A stretch of DNA of 64,000 bases from Haliotispira sp965263485 (GTDB lineage Bacteria; Spirochaetota; Spirochaetia; SP-2023): contig CBDHHO010000004.1 of NCBI GenBank assembly GCA_965263485.1, positions 186,001 to 250,000 of the forward strand, given 5' to 3'. A program made the translations under genes and the position numbers. The notes under the pieces were generated by a model. The model had not been told where the DNA came from, made no database searches, and saw only the letters and a list, made by a program, of their open reading frames with translations. This document shows, piece after piece, positions 44,218-53,432 of the stretch; the first letter of the stretch is position 1, and each line of letters opens with the position of its first letter.

Positions 44218-44297
44218 TCCCCTCATTCCCCGTGAAAGCGGGAGTCCAGGGGAGTCTAGGCACAGAGCATTTGCCAAATAGACTCCCGCGGGAGTGA
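44218..44297. repeat. REP-like palindromic element
   Basis: TCATTCCCCGTGAAAGCGGG at the left and GACTCCCGCGGGAGTGAC at the right are inverted copies around a GTCCAGG-type middle. This is the style of the widespread intergenic repeat beginning with ATTCCCGCGAAAGCGGGAAT. It is just ahead of valS. Confidence 0.5.
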
Positions 44298-44348
44298 CAA
44301 ACATTCATCATACTCTACGGATTGGTAGTAAGTGAGCAAGAGGTTCCC

Positions 44349-47066
44349 GTGAATACAGAGCGGCAAGAACTGCCCAAGACCTACGAGCCGGCCCGCTTCG
44401 AAGAGCGGGTCTACCAGCGCTGGCTGGACCAAGCGGCCTTTAGCCCGAGAGAAGGCTCAAGCGAAGCTGCGGATACATACAGCATCGTGATTCCTCCCCC
44501 CAACGTTACCGGTGTGCTGCACATGGGGCACGGGCTCAACGCCGTGCTGCAAGACGTGCTCACGCGCTACGAACGCATGCAGGGCAAGGAGAGTCTGTGG
44601 CTGCCCGGGACAGATCACGCGGGCATTGCCACCCAACACGTGGTCGAAAAACGCCTGATGCAGCGCTCACTGAGCCGCCACCAGTTGGGGCGCGAAGCCT
44701 TTCTGGAAGCGACTTGGAAGGTCAAGGAAGAACATCACGCCATCATCAGTAAACAATTCCGTCGTCTGGGTGTTTCGGTAGACTGGAGCCGAGAGCGCTT
44801 CACCATGGATGAGGGACTCTCGCGCGCGGTGCGCGAAGTCTTTGTGCGTCTCTACGAAAAAAATCTGATCTACCGCAGCCGCTACTTGGTCAACTGGTGT
44901 CCGTCCTGCACCACGGCCCTGGCCGATGATGAGGTGGAGCACCGGGAAGAAAACGGCGGCCTTTATCAGCTGCTCTATCCCTTTGTCGATGGAGCAGACC
45001 GCTTGGTGCTGAGTGACGGCCCGGAGAGTTCCCGGAAGAGCCAGAAGAGTTATCGGGGCATTGTGGTCGCGACCACCCGGCCCGAAACTCTGTTCGGTGA
45101 CCAAGCCGTGGCGGTCCACCCGCAAGATCCGCGCTACACCCATTTGATCGGCAAACGCGTGCAGTTGCCCCTTACCGGGCGCAGCATTCCCATTATCGCC
45201 GACAGCTTCTGCGATATGGACTTTGGCTCGGGCGCAGTCAAAATCACTCCGGCCCATGACCCCAACGACTACCAAGTGGCCCGGCGCCATGACCTGGAGC
45301 TGTTCAATATCCTGAATCCGGATGGAACTCTGAACGAGCAGGTGCCCGAGCGGTTTCGCAATCAAAGCTGCCGCGAGGCCCGCAAAGCGGTCCTCGCGGC
45401 CCTCAAGGAAAAACAGCTGCTGCTCGGCTCACAGAAGCATCGTCATCAGGTCGCCCATTGCTACCGCTGCGAGGGAGTGATTGAGCCCTACCTCTCTGAA
45501 CAGTGGTTTGTCAGGATGCAGGAGCTGGCCGTTCCGGCCCTGGCCGCCTTAGAGCGCGGTGAACTGCGTTTCCATCCGGAGCGCTGGGCCAATACCTACC
45601 GCCACTGGATGCAGAATATCCGCGACTGGTGCATTTCGCGCCAGTTGTGGTGGGGCCACCGCATTCCGGCCTGGCACTGCGACTCCTGCGCCCGGATCAG
45701 CGTCAGCCGTGATGACTTATCAAACTGTTTGCACTGTGGCAGCAGTGATATCCGGCAGGATCAGGATGTGCTCGACACCTGGTTCAGCTCTTGGCTGTGG
45801 CCGTTTTCAACGCTGGGCTGGCCCGAAGACACGGCCGATCTGCGCCGCTTCTACCCCACCAGTACCTTGGTGACCGGCTACGACATCATCTTTTTCTGGG
45901 TGGCGCGGATGGTGATGGCCGGGCTGTACTTCACCGGCCAGGTGCCCTTCCGCGACATCTATATCACGCCGCTGGTGCGCGATAAGCAGGGCCGCAAAAT
46001 GTCCAAATCTTTGGGCAACGGCATCGACCCCTTGGACGTGGTGGACCGCTATGGTGCCGATGCTCTGAAGTTCACCATCTGTTACCTCTCGACCCAAGGC
46101 CAGGACCTGCCGCTGGACATGGAGAGTTTTAAGCTCGGCTCGCGTTTCTGTAACAAGATCTGGAACGCGCTGCGCTTTTTGCTGCTCAATGTCGATACGC
46201 TGGAGCTGCCGCCGCTCTCAGAGATTAAGGACCTGCGCTATGAGGTGCCCGATCTGTGGATCTGGCAGCGCTTTGACGCGGCCGTGCAGGCCGTGGTCCG
46301 GGGACGGGAGGCTTATCGCTTTGATGACATGAGCCGGGCCTGCTACGAGTTTTTCTGGAACGATTTCTGCGACTGGTACGTTGAAGCGGCGAAACTGCGT
46401 CTGAAGGATTCCGGGCACTTGGCCACCGCTGCTAAGTTGATTGAAGTTCTGGAGGCCGGCCTGCGCCTACTGCACCCCTTTGTCTCGCATTTGAGCGAGG
46501 AGCTCTATGCCTTTCTGCCCCCGGCTTACCGTAGCAGCGAATCCCTGGTTTCGGCGCCCTATCCGCAGCCTGCTTCCGGCTCAGAGCCCAAATATGGTGC
46601 CACAGAACAGCAGCTGCGCCACTTTGCTCAGCTGCAAGAACTGGTGGGCAGCGTGCGCACTCTGCGCAGCGAGTTCGGCCTGAGTGTGCGCATCAGCATC
46701 GCTTATCAGGCGGAGTCGGAAGACTCTGGATTTGTCGAATTCTTTGCCTCGCAGCGGGCTTGGGTCGAAATGCTCTGCCGGGCCGAAGTACGCGAGCCAC
46801 AAGCAGAACAGGCCATCGGCGTGTCCCTGCAGGAGGGGCAGGTACTGCTCTACGTGCGCGAGCTGATTGATGTGGCCAGGGAGCAACAGCGCCTGAGCAA
46901 GCTGATCGCCAAGGAAGAAAAACTGCTCCGGGCTCTGGAGGATAAGCTGTCCAATCCCGGGTTTTGCGAGCGGGCCCCCGCCGGGGTTGTGGCCGAAGAG
47001 CAGCGAAAGCTCTCGGGTTTCCGCAGCTCACTGGAGCGCAACCGGGCCTTTCTGGCCCAGCTGTAG
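44349..47066 (+). CDS. valS: Valyl-tRNA synthetase
   Basis: 905-residue class I synthetase. HIGH motif as HMGHG in PPPNVTGVLHMGHG; KMSKS as KMSKSLGNGIDP; editing domain with ATTRPETLFGDQAVAVHP and GSGAVKITPAHDPNDY, diagnostic of ValRS; C-terminal coiled coil rich in Arg/Lys/Glu. GTG 44349 has AAGAGG five bases upstream and gives the normal N-terminus; a TTG at 44322 is also open. Length is normal. Convergent with flhA at its 3' end. Confidence 0.95.
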   Translation: MNTERQELPKTYEPARFEERVYQRWLDQAAFSPREGSSEAADTYSIVIPPPNVTGVLHMGHGLNAVLQDVLTRYERMQGKESLWLPGTDHAGIATQHVVEKRLMQRSLSRHQLGREAFLEATWKVKEEHHAIISKQFRRLGVSVDWSRERFTMDEGLSRAVREVFVRLYEKNLIYRSRYLVNWCPSCTTALADDEVEHREENGGLYQLLYPFVDGADRLVLSDGPESSRKSQKSYRGIVVATTRPETLFGDQAVAVHPQDPRYTHLIGKRVQLPLTGRSIPIIADSFCDMDFGSGAVKITPAHDPNDYQVARRHDLELFNILNPDGTLNEQVPERFRNQSCREARKAVLAALKEKQLLLGSQKHRHQVAHCYRCEGVIEPYLSEQWFVRMQELAVPALAALERGELRFHPERWANTYRHWMQNIRDWCISRQLWWGHRIPAWHCDSCARISVSRDDLSNCLHCGSSDIRQDQDVLDTWFSSWLWPFSTLGWPEDTADLRRFYPTSTLVTGYDIIFFWVARMVMAGLYFTGQVPFRDIYITPLVRDKQGRKMSKSLGNGIDPLDVVDRYGADALKFTICYLSTQGQDLPLDMESFKLGSRFCNKIWNALRFLLLNVDTLELPPLSEIKDLRYEVPDLWIWQRFDAAVQAVVRGREAYRFDDMSRACYEFFWNDFCDWYVEAAKLRLKDSGHLATAAKLIEVLEAGLRLLHPFVSHLSEELYAFLPPAYRSSESLVSAPYPQPASGSEPKYGATEQQLRHFAQLQELVGSVRTLRSEFGLSVRISIAYQAESEDSGFVEFFASQRAWVEMLCRAEVREPQAEQAIGVSLQEGQVLLYVRELIDVAREQQRLSKLIAKEEKLLRALEDKLSNPGFCERAPAGVVAEEQRKLSGFRSSLERNRAFLAQL

Positions 47067-47125
47067 CAATGATCGTATTTGCAGAGAAAATATCGGAGGA
47101 GAATACCAGAGAAGAATACCAAGGG

Positions 47126-49228
47126 TCAGACTGCGGTCTGCTCTGGCCCCTTAAAGGGTAGCCGCGCGATTACTTCCAGCTTGACCTCGCGCACCACCTC
47201 CAGAGTCGAGAGTACTGCCACATCGACCCCTTCGCGCTCGCAGAGCGAGCGCAGCAGAATGCGTGCTGCCTCACTGCACAAGACAATGGGCAGAAAGCCC
47301 CGGTTCTGCACATCGACTACCACTTGGGAAAAGCCCTGCGTCCACAAGTCCTGCAACTGTGGCTCCAGCGCGGCAACGGGGCCGGTGGCTGTGTCGAGGC
47401 GGGCTTGGATGATCTGGTTCTCCCACTCCGGAGCCAGGGTGATGACCTGTAATGTTTTCTCGTCACCGCTGTATTGCAGTGAAATCTGACGCCCCAGCGA
47501 CTGGCGGATCTTTTCGGTGATGTAGGCCAGATCCTTAGTCACCCCGGCAAAGTCGCCAATGGTTTCGAGGATGTGCACCAGATTGCGCACCGAAACCTGT
47601 TCGTGCAGTAGATTCTGCAGTATCTTCTGGATTTCGCCGACGCTGAAGTCCTTGCGGGCTTCCTCTACGGCCACCGCATAATGTTCTTTCAGGGAGTCGA
47701 GCATGGCCTGGACATCTTGGCGTCCCAAAATCTGATCGGCGTTGCGCCGCACCAGCTCGCTCAGGTGCGTGGCCATGATGGAAGGTGGGTCGACCACGGT
47801 GTAGCCGTAGCGCTCGGCCTGCTCGCGCTGCTTGGCGTTGATCCAGATCGCGTTCAGGCCAAAGGCCGGGTCGATGGTCGGCATGCCCTCAATGGTACCC
47901 TCCTGGGCACCGCCGGGGTTAATCGCCATCAGGCTGCCCATCTGGATTGAGCCGCGCCCGATTTCCACGCCGCGCAGTTTGATCAGGTAGCAGCTCGACT
48001 CCAGCCGGATGTTGTCGATGATGCGGATCTTTGGCACAACAATGCCCAGCTCCAGAGCAGTCTCGCGGCGGATATTGGTGATGCGGTCGAGCAGTTCCGC
48101 ACCGCGTTCTTGGTCGACCAGCGGCACCAAGCCGTAGCCCATTTCAATCGACAGTGCGTCCAAAGGCACCACCGGAGCTAATTCCCGGTTGGTCGGGACT
48201 TCCTCTTTCTCAGCCTGGCGCTGAGCTTCGGCTTCGCCGGCTCGGCGCTGCCTCTCCAGGTGGTAGCCCAGAAATGCCGAGGTGGCGGCCAGTGCCAGCA
48301 GCATCAGCCAAGGGAAGCCCGGAACCAGTGCCAGCAACAGCAGGAAAGCACTGCCAATGTAATACACATAGGGCTGCATGCCAAACTGCTGCCGGGTCTC
48401 CACGCCGAAGCTGGCATTTGCCCCGGCACGCGTTACGACCAGGCCGGTGGCAATCGAAATCACCAGAGTCGGAATTTGCGTGACTAGCCCGTCGCCGATG
48501 GTCAACTGCGAATAGATATTGAGCGACTGCAACAGACTCTCACCGCGCATCGAACCTATAATCAGGCCACCGATGAGATTGGCCAGGGTAATTAATATCC
48601 CGGCCTTGACATTGCCGGAAATGAACTTGGAAGCACCATCCATCCGGCCATAGAAGTCGGAAGTCTGCTCCAGCGTACGGCGACGTGCGCGCGCCTCTTC
48701 TTCAGTGATCGCGCCCGAACCGAACTCAGCATCAATGGCCATCTGCTTCCCCGGCATAGCATCCAAGGCAAAGCGTGCCGCCACCTCGGAAATGCGCGAG
48801 GAGCCCTTGGTAATCACTAGGAACTGCACCACAATGATAATGATGAAGATAATCAGCCCGATCACCAGGCCGTTGGCCCCCTCATCGCCGACTACAAAGC
48901 GGGCAAAGGCCCGCACCACCTGGCCGCCAAAACCGGGCCCCTGGGTCAGGATCAGACGGGTTGAGGCCACGTTGAGCATCAGGCCAAACACGGTGCAGAC
49001 CAACAGCACCGAGGGAAAGATCGAAAAACCCAGCGGATCGCGGGAGTAGAGCACCATCAGGATCAGGAACAGACTGATCGCTAGGTTCAGGATCATCAGG
49101 AAGTCCAGCAGGGTGCTGGGAATCGGGACGATAAGAACCAGCAGTATCGAGACGACAGCTACCGCCACGGCAATGTCGGCACCGAGATTGCCCAGCAGGT
49201 GCCGGGCCCAGGTCAGAATAACTCTCAT
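47126..49228 (-). CDS. flhA: Flagellar export apparatus protein FlhA
   Basis: 700-residue inner-membrane protein. An N-terminal membrane half with about eight segments includes the FHIPEP-type stretch RFALDAMPGKQMAIDAEF. A cytoplasmic C-terminal half follows with LVRRNADQILGRQDV and VLSTLEVVREVKLEVI. It forms the nonameric platform of the flagellar type III export gate. The ATG overlaps the flhB stop (ATGA). In other spirochaetes flhF usually follows; here the operon ends at a convergent valS instead. Confidence 0.95.
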   Translation of the reverse strand: MRVILTWARHLLGNLGADIAVAVAVVSILLVLIVPIPSTLLDFLMILNLAISLFLILMVLYSRDPLGFSIFPSVLLVCTVFGLMLNVASTRLILTQGPGFGGQVVRAFARFVVGDEGANGLVIGLIIFIIIIVVQFLVITKGSSRISEVAARFALDAMPGKQMAIDAEFGSGAITEEEARARRRTLEQTSDFYGRMDGASKFISGNVKAGILITLANLIGGLIIGSMRGESLLQSLNIYSQLTIGDGLVTQIPTLVISIATGLVVTRAGANASFGVETRQQFGMQPYVYYIGSAFLLLLALVPGFPWLMLLALAATSAFLGYHLERQRRAGEAEAQRQAEKEEVPTNRELAPVVPLDALSIEMGYGLVPLVDQERGAELLDRITNIRRETALELGIVVPKIRIIDNIRLESSCYLIKLRGVEIGRGSIQMGSLMAINPGGAQEGTIEGMPTIDPAFGLNAIWINAKQREQAERYGYTVVDPPSIMATHLSELVRRNADQILGRQDVQAMLDSLKEHYAVAVEEARKDFSVGEIQKILQNLLHEQVSVRNLVHILETIGDFAGVTKDLAYITEKIRQSLGRQISLQYSGDEKTLQVITLAPEWENQIIQARLDTATGPVAALEPQLQDLWTQGFSQVVVDVQNRGFLPIVLCSEAARILLRSLCEREGVDVAVLSTLEVVREVKLEVIARLPFKGPEQTAV

Positions 49229-50400
49229 AATGTTCTGCCCTTCATGCGGTAGACTTCGGCCAAAATGCGCGACACCACTTCCCAGTAGCGTTCCGGGATG
49301 ATTTCGCCCACTTCAACGTTGTCGTAAAGACCTCGGGCCAAGGGCTTGTTTTCCATAATCGGCACATCATTCTCGCGGGCGATGCGGCGGATGCGAAAGG
49401 CAACTTCATCCGCGCCCTTGGCAATGAGCATTGGGGCTTCCATGCTCTCGCGCTCCCACTCCAGCGCCACGGCAAAGTGAGTTGGGTTGCTCACCACCAC
49501 ATCGGCTTTCGGCACGGTCCTTCCGAGGTTTACCCGCAGCAGTTCCCGCATTCTACGGCGGATCTGTGCGCGCAACAAGGGGTCTCCTTCGGTTTGTTTT
49601 AATTCGTCCTTTACTTCGTGTTTGGTCATCTTGAGCGAGTCGAGATACTGGCGTCGTTGGAAGATGTAGTCCAGAATCGCAATTACTAGGAACACCGCGG
49701 TGGCTAGCAGCAGTATCTTGAACACCAGAAACCCCAGCACTCTGGCGGCGGCGGCGGTGCTGGGAGAACGCAGCAGCATCAACAGGCGCGGAAAGTCGGG
49801 GTAGACCATGATGAAAACACTTAACAGTACGACACTGACCTTGCCCAGTATCTTGCCCAGATTGAAAATCCCCTCCGGCCAGCCAAAGGAGCGCAGCAGC
49901 CATCTGCTAAAATTCGGTGCGATCTTCTTGAAGTCGGCCTGGATCGGCTTGCCGGAAAAGCGAAAGCCGCCCACTTGCAGCAGGCTGCCCAGCACCGCGC
50001 CCAACACCACCGCTCCCATCAGCGGCAAAGTCAGGCTCAAAAAGAACGAGAGCGCACCCTGCCACAGAGCGCTGCCGTTCCACGAATTGATCTGCCGTGA
50101 GAAGTAAAAGCGCAGCATGTCCAGCAAGCGCCTCAGACTGTAGCTGCTGAGCAGGGCCAGGGCCACCACGCCAAAAAGCATGGTGATGGCTCCCGTCAGG
50201 TCTGCCGATTTGGCAAAGCGACCCTCTTCCCGGGCCTTGCGGATCTTCTGCTCAGTGGGCTCCTCGGTGCGGCCCTCATCTTCTGCGGCAAACCAGAACA
50301 GGTGCATCTGCCTCAGGCGCGCGCCTCGCTCTAAAGGAGGCTCCAGGTTGCGTGTCGGCAAAGCAACGAAGCTGCCCGGCTGTTCGCCCGGTTCTCTCAT
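49225..50400 (-). CDS. flhB: Flagellar export switch protein FlhB
   Basis: 391 residues. An N-terminal ~40-residue extension precedes RTEEPTEQKIRKAREEGRFAKS; four membrane segments follow; the autocleavage site NPTH lies in VVSNPTHFAVALEWER and the C-terminal domain ends with the usual IPERYWEVVSRILAEVYRM. It switches export from rod/hook to filament substrates. ATG 50400 overlaps the fliR stop by one base (TGATG), with GGAGG seven bases before it. Confidence 0.95.
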   Translation of the reverse strand: MREPGEQPGSFVALPTRNLEPPLERGARLRQMHLFWFAAEDEGRTEEPTEQKIRKAREEGRFAKSADLTGAITMLFGVVALALLSSYSLRRLLDMLRFYFSRQINSWNGSALWQGALSFFLSLTLPLMGAVVLGAVLGSLLQVGGFRFSGKPIQADFKKIAPNFSRWLLRSFGWPEGIFNLGKILGKVSVVLLSVFIMVYPDFPRLLMLLRSPSTAAAARVLGFLVFKILLLATAVFLVIAILDYIFQRRQYLDSLKMTKHEVKDELKQTEGDPLLRAQIRRRMRELLRVNLGRTVPKADVVVSNPTHFAVALEWERESMEAPMLIAKGADEVAFRIRRIARENDVPIMENKPLARGLYDNVEVGEIIPERYWEVVSRILAEVYRMKGRTL

Positions 50401-51212
50401 CAACGGCCTCCGCGTCCCGCAGTCTCGGAATAGGACGCGCCGCCAAGGACGTAGAGGATATCGCGCAGACCGTAGTCCAGCAGCCGGGCTATCTGTTCCA
50501 GCAGGAAGGGCATGATCAGCAGCAGCACCACAAAACCCATAGTGGTCTGGATCGGAAAGCCGAGCACCAGTAGGTTCATCTGTGGTGCGGCCTTGGCCAT
50601 CAGGCCCAGGGTAATCGAGACAATCATCACCAGGGCCACGATCGGCAGGGCGATCAGCAGGGCCTGCTCCAGCAAAAAGCTGATGGTCTGGATGCTGACC
50701 TCCAGTAGGTTTTCGTGGGCCAGAAGCAGTGTCTTTGCGGTGGGCAGCACGCTAAAACCCTTGGCCAGCACCCACAGTAGAAAGGTTTGCAGTGGGCCCA
50801 CGCTCAAAAATACCAGCAGGGCAATGGTTTCCATGTACTGGGAGAGCAGTGGCTGCTCCGACTCGCCCACCGGGTCAAAGATCTGGGCCGCAGAAAAGGC
50901 CATTTGCAGCGAGAATACCTCGCCCGCCGTGCGGAAGATCGCAAAGAGGGCCTGGATTAACAGCCCGATCAGGATGCCGACCAATATCTCGGCCAGCAGC
51001 AGGAAGATGAATTCGCCCGCCACCGGGCTGAGCGGTACCGGATAGTCTTGTACCATGGGCATTACGGCCATACCCAGAAAGAAAATCAGGCCGCCGCGAG
51101 TCAGTGCCGGAACCGAAGAAGAGGAGATGAACGGCATATTTAGCAGCAGTGCCGCAATGCGGGCAAAGACCAGAAAGTAGAGTTGTAATTGTGTCTCAAA
51201 GTACATTGGCAT
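50400..51212 (-). CDS. fliR: Flagellar export protein FliR
   Basis: 270-residue membrane protein with six segments: LYFLVFARIAALLLNMPFI, the AAQIFDPVGESEQPLLSQYMETIALLVFLS family stretch, and a C-terminal ALVMIVSITLGLMAKAAPQMNLLVLGFPIQ. It forms the export gate with FliP and FliQ. It is separated from fliQ by 103 bp containing MITE ends, unlike the close or overlapping joins elsewhere in the operon. Confidence 0.94.
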   Translation of the reverse strand: MPMYFETQLQLYFLVFARIAALLLNMPFISSSSVPALTRGGLIFFLGMAVMPMVQDYPVPLSPVAGEFIFLLLAEILVGILIGLLIQALFAIFRTAGEVFSLQMAFSAAQIFDPVGESEQPLLSQYMETIALLVFLSVGPLQTFLLWVLAKGFSVLPTAKTLLLAHENLLEVSIQTISFLLEQALLIALPIVALVMIVSITLGLMAKAAPQMNLLVLGFPIQTTMGFVVLLLIMPFLLEQIARLLDYGLRDILYVLGGASYSETAGRGGR

Positions 51213-51240
51213 CAGAAGGAGCTTGGAGAAGCAAAGCTTT

Positions 51241-51271
51241 GGGAAAGCTCTAAAGGGGACCCCCTAAAAAT
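51241..51271. repeat. MITE ends between fliQ and fliR
   Basis: GGGAAAGCTCTAAA directly followed by GGGGACCCCCTAAAAAT, two left-type ends in tandem. No complete copy. It lies in the only sizeable gap of the fliO-flhA unit. Confidence 0.6.
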
Positions 51272-51315
51272 GAAGAACCCAGACTTTCCAGAATTTTGCC
51301 AGCTTACCTTTCACC

Positions 51316-51600
51316 CTACACCACATTGGCGGCTTGGGACATCATTTCGAATAAGCGGATGGTGTAAGTGGCCAGGGTATTGAGCATCCAGCTGCCGAAG
51401 AAGGCCATCATCAGCAGTACCGCCAGAATCTTGGGCACGAAGGTCAGGGTTTGGTCCTGAATCGAAGTGGTGGCCTGGAAAATCGAGATCAGCAGCCCAA
51501 CCAATACTGCCACCAGCAGAATCGGGCTGGCAATCAGCAGGATCTGGAGTACGCCCCCCCGCAAAATCTGGTTAATCAGGACTCCGGCAGCACTGTCCAT
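51316..51600 (-). CDS. fliQ: Flagellar export protein FliQ
   Basis: 94-residue protein with two membrane helices: VLQILLIASPILLVAVLVGLLISIFQATTSIQDQTLTFVPKI is the complete FliQ core. It is part of the FliPQR gate. The ATG overlaps the fliP stop by one base (TGATG). Confidence 0.94.
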   Translation of the reverse strand: MDSAAGVLINQILRGGVLQILLIASPILLVAVLVGLLISIFQATTSIQDQTLTFVPKILAVLLMMAFFGSWMLNTLATYTIRLFEMMSQAANVV

Positions 51601-52559
51601 CAGCTAAAGCCTCCCATATTTTGCTGTATGGACAGGAGCAGCTGGCGGGCAATCAGGTTCCAGCCATCGACCATTACGAACAACAGCAGTTTGAACGGCA
51701 TGGAGATCATCACAGGAGGCAGCATAATCATGCCCATCGACATTAGAATGGCTGAGACCACCATGTCGATAATAATAAACGGAATATAGATCAGAATGCC
51801 GATGCGGAAGGCCACGGTCAGTTCGTGCAAGATGTAGGACGGTACCAGTACTTGTAGTGGAATGTCGGCCAAGGTCTGGGGCCGGGGCAGCCGTGAGGTT
51901 TCCAAGAACAGCTCCAACGAGCGCGTATCGCCAGCCAGTTGCTGAAACATGAACTGCTTAAGCGGAGCGCGGGCGCGCAGATACAGCTCCTGTAAGTCAA
52001 TCTGTCCATCGCTGAACGGCACAAAAGCGTTGTTGTAAACCAGCAAGAGCACCGGCCACATCACAAATGCGCTCATGAACAGGGCTACGCCCATGACCAC
52101 GCTGGTCGGCGGTGACTGCTGCAGGGCCAATGCCCGGCGGATAAAGTCCAGTACAATCGAAATGCGCAGAAACGAAGTCAGCAAGACCGCAAATGTGGGG
52201 GCCAGGGTGATTATGGTCAGCAGCAACAGCAATTGCAGCGACAATGCCACTTCGCGGTTAGTCTGCGGCTGCCGGATATTCAAGTCGATGTAAGGCACGT
52301 CAGGCAGTTGCAGCAGGGGCCCGACATTGCCTCCCGTACCGGTGCTCTGCCGATCCAGCTCACCGAGGGACTGGTCGCTCAGGCCTTCTCCCGTGGTCGT
52401 ACCGCGTTGCGCATCGCTGAGCTGGGCACTCAGTCGGCTCAGGGTATTCAGCGGCATAAGGATCAGCATCAGGATCACGATTGCGTTCAGGCTGCGCAGC
52501 TGCCACCGCCGCCACAGTTCTCGCTCTGCTTGCAAGTGTAGCGGCAATTGTGCTGTCAT
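51600..52559 (-). CDS. fliP: Flagellar export protein FliP
   Basis: 319 residues, longer than many FliP because of an N-terminal region with one hydrophobic segment and a ~60-residue linker. The family core follows: APTFAVLLTSFLRISIVLDFIRRALALQQSPPT, LALFMSAFVMWPV-like segment, YILHELTVAFRIGILIYIPFIIIDMVVSAILMSMGM. It forms the pentameric gate pore. The ATG overlaps the fliO stop (ATGA). Confidence 0.95.
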   Translation of the reverse strand: MTAQLPLHLQAERELWRRWQLRSLNAIVILMLILMPLNTLSRLSAQLSDAQRGTTTGEGLSDQSLGELDRQSTGTGGNVGPLLQLPDVPYIDLNIRQPQTNREVALSLQLLLLLTIITLAPTFAVLLTSFLRISIVLDFIRRALALQQSPPTSVVMGVALFMSAFVMWPVLLLVYNNAFVPFSDGQIDLQELYLRARAPLKQFMFQQLAGDTRSLELFLETSRLPRPQTLADIPLQVLVPSYILHELTVAFRIGILIYIPFIIIDMVVSAILMSMGMIMLPPVMISMPFKLLLFVMVDGWNLIARQLLLSIQQNMGGFS

Positions 52560-53302
52560 TGCACCGTTTCCTTCTGCTCGGACTGCGAGACCTGTCTTTG
52601 TGATGCCGGCTTTTGCCCCGAGCCTAGGGCCTGAGCCGCCGAGCGCAGGCGCTCGCGGTACTCTTTGCCGCGTTGCAAAACAACGAGGTCCTCCGCTGCG
52701 CTATGTTGTGACGTTTTGCCTCCCGCCCCGCCGCTGTTTTTCTCTGGTTTCAGACGACTGCGCAGCAGCAGCAGAAAGTCCCGCGCGCCAACGCTGCTTG
52801 GAGCGGCACCGGAAGTCGCCGCTTGGGCACTGGCCTCCAGCAGAACCCGGTCTCTTTGTTCTGGGTCGCGATAGTGGTCGAGCAGCTGTACTCCGCCGGT
52901 GCCCAGCAGGTAGCATTCCCCCCCTACTTCCACCAAGTGCAGCATCTGGTCGCCGTGCAAGACCTGGCTGTTGTGCAGTTGGATACCGCTGCCCGATCCT
53001 GTGGGCTTCTGAAATGACAAACGGCGCAGGAATTTCAGGGTGAAATAGATCAGGACGATCAGGAATCCGAGGATCAAAAATATCCTCAGATATAGTGAGA
53101 GCGAGATCAGCTCTCCACTGTTCTCTCCTTCTTGGCCCGAACCGGCCAGATCTTCGCCGTCTTCCGTGCTGCCGGTCAACTGTACCGATATTTCGCTTTC
53201 GTTCAGCAGGGCCGGAGTCTGTTCTTGCTCCTCTTGGCCCCAAAGCGGCAAAACGACTCTCAAGACTATGTACAAACAAGCTAGGCACGAGTTCCTTCTC
53301 AT
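52556..53302 (-). CDS. fliO: Flagellar biosynthesis protein FliO (FliZ)
   Basis: 248 residues with a signal-like N-terminus, a periplasmic acidic part and one membrane helix (LRIFLILGFLIVLIYFTLKFL). A short FliO domain, LHNSQVLHGDQMLHLVEVGGECYLLGTGGVQLL, and a variable C-terminus follow. It assists gate assembly. ATG 53302 has AGGGG at six bases; an upstream in-frame codon at 53335 is less likely. It is the first gene after the terminator at 53356-53393. Confidence 0.85.
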   Translation of the reverse strand: MRRNSCLACLYIVLRVVLPLWGQEEQEQTPALLNESEISVQLTGSTEDGEDLAGSGQEGENSGELISLSLYLRIFLILGFLIVLIYFTLKFLRRLSFQKPTGSGSGIQLHNSQVLHGDQMLHLVEVGGECYLLGTGGVQLLDHYRDPEQRDRVLLEASAQAATSGAAPSSVGARDFLLLLRSRLKPEKNSGGAGGKTSQHSAAEDLVVLQRGKEYRERLRSAAQALGSGQKPASQRQVSQSEQKETVQ

Positions 53303-53355
53303 GGCAATCCCCTGCTGCTCTTCACAGCTTCCCAATAGAAGCCAGTAGTATACAA

Positions 53356-53393
53356 AAACGGCGCAGCCCGACCATAGTCAGGCTGCGCCGTTT
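53356..53393 (-). terminator. Rho-independent terminator between fliY and fliO
   Basis: AAACGGCGCAGCC and GGCTGCGCCGTTT form a perfect 13-bp stem with a 12-base loop. It is followed on the minus strand by TTTTTG. It divides the flagellar genes into fliL-fliM-fliY and fliO-flhA transcription units, at least in part. Confidence 0.8.
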
Positions 53394-53432
53394 ATTCTGC
53401 CGCAACAGAATTGAACTGTTTCGATTGCGGCC

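Noticed and set aside
44667..45365. Minus-strand frame inside valS
   Set aside because: Antisense to conserved ValRS domains; no independent evidence.
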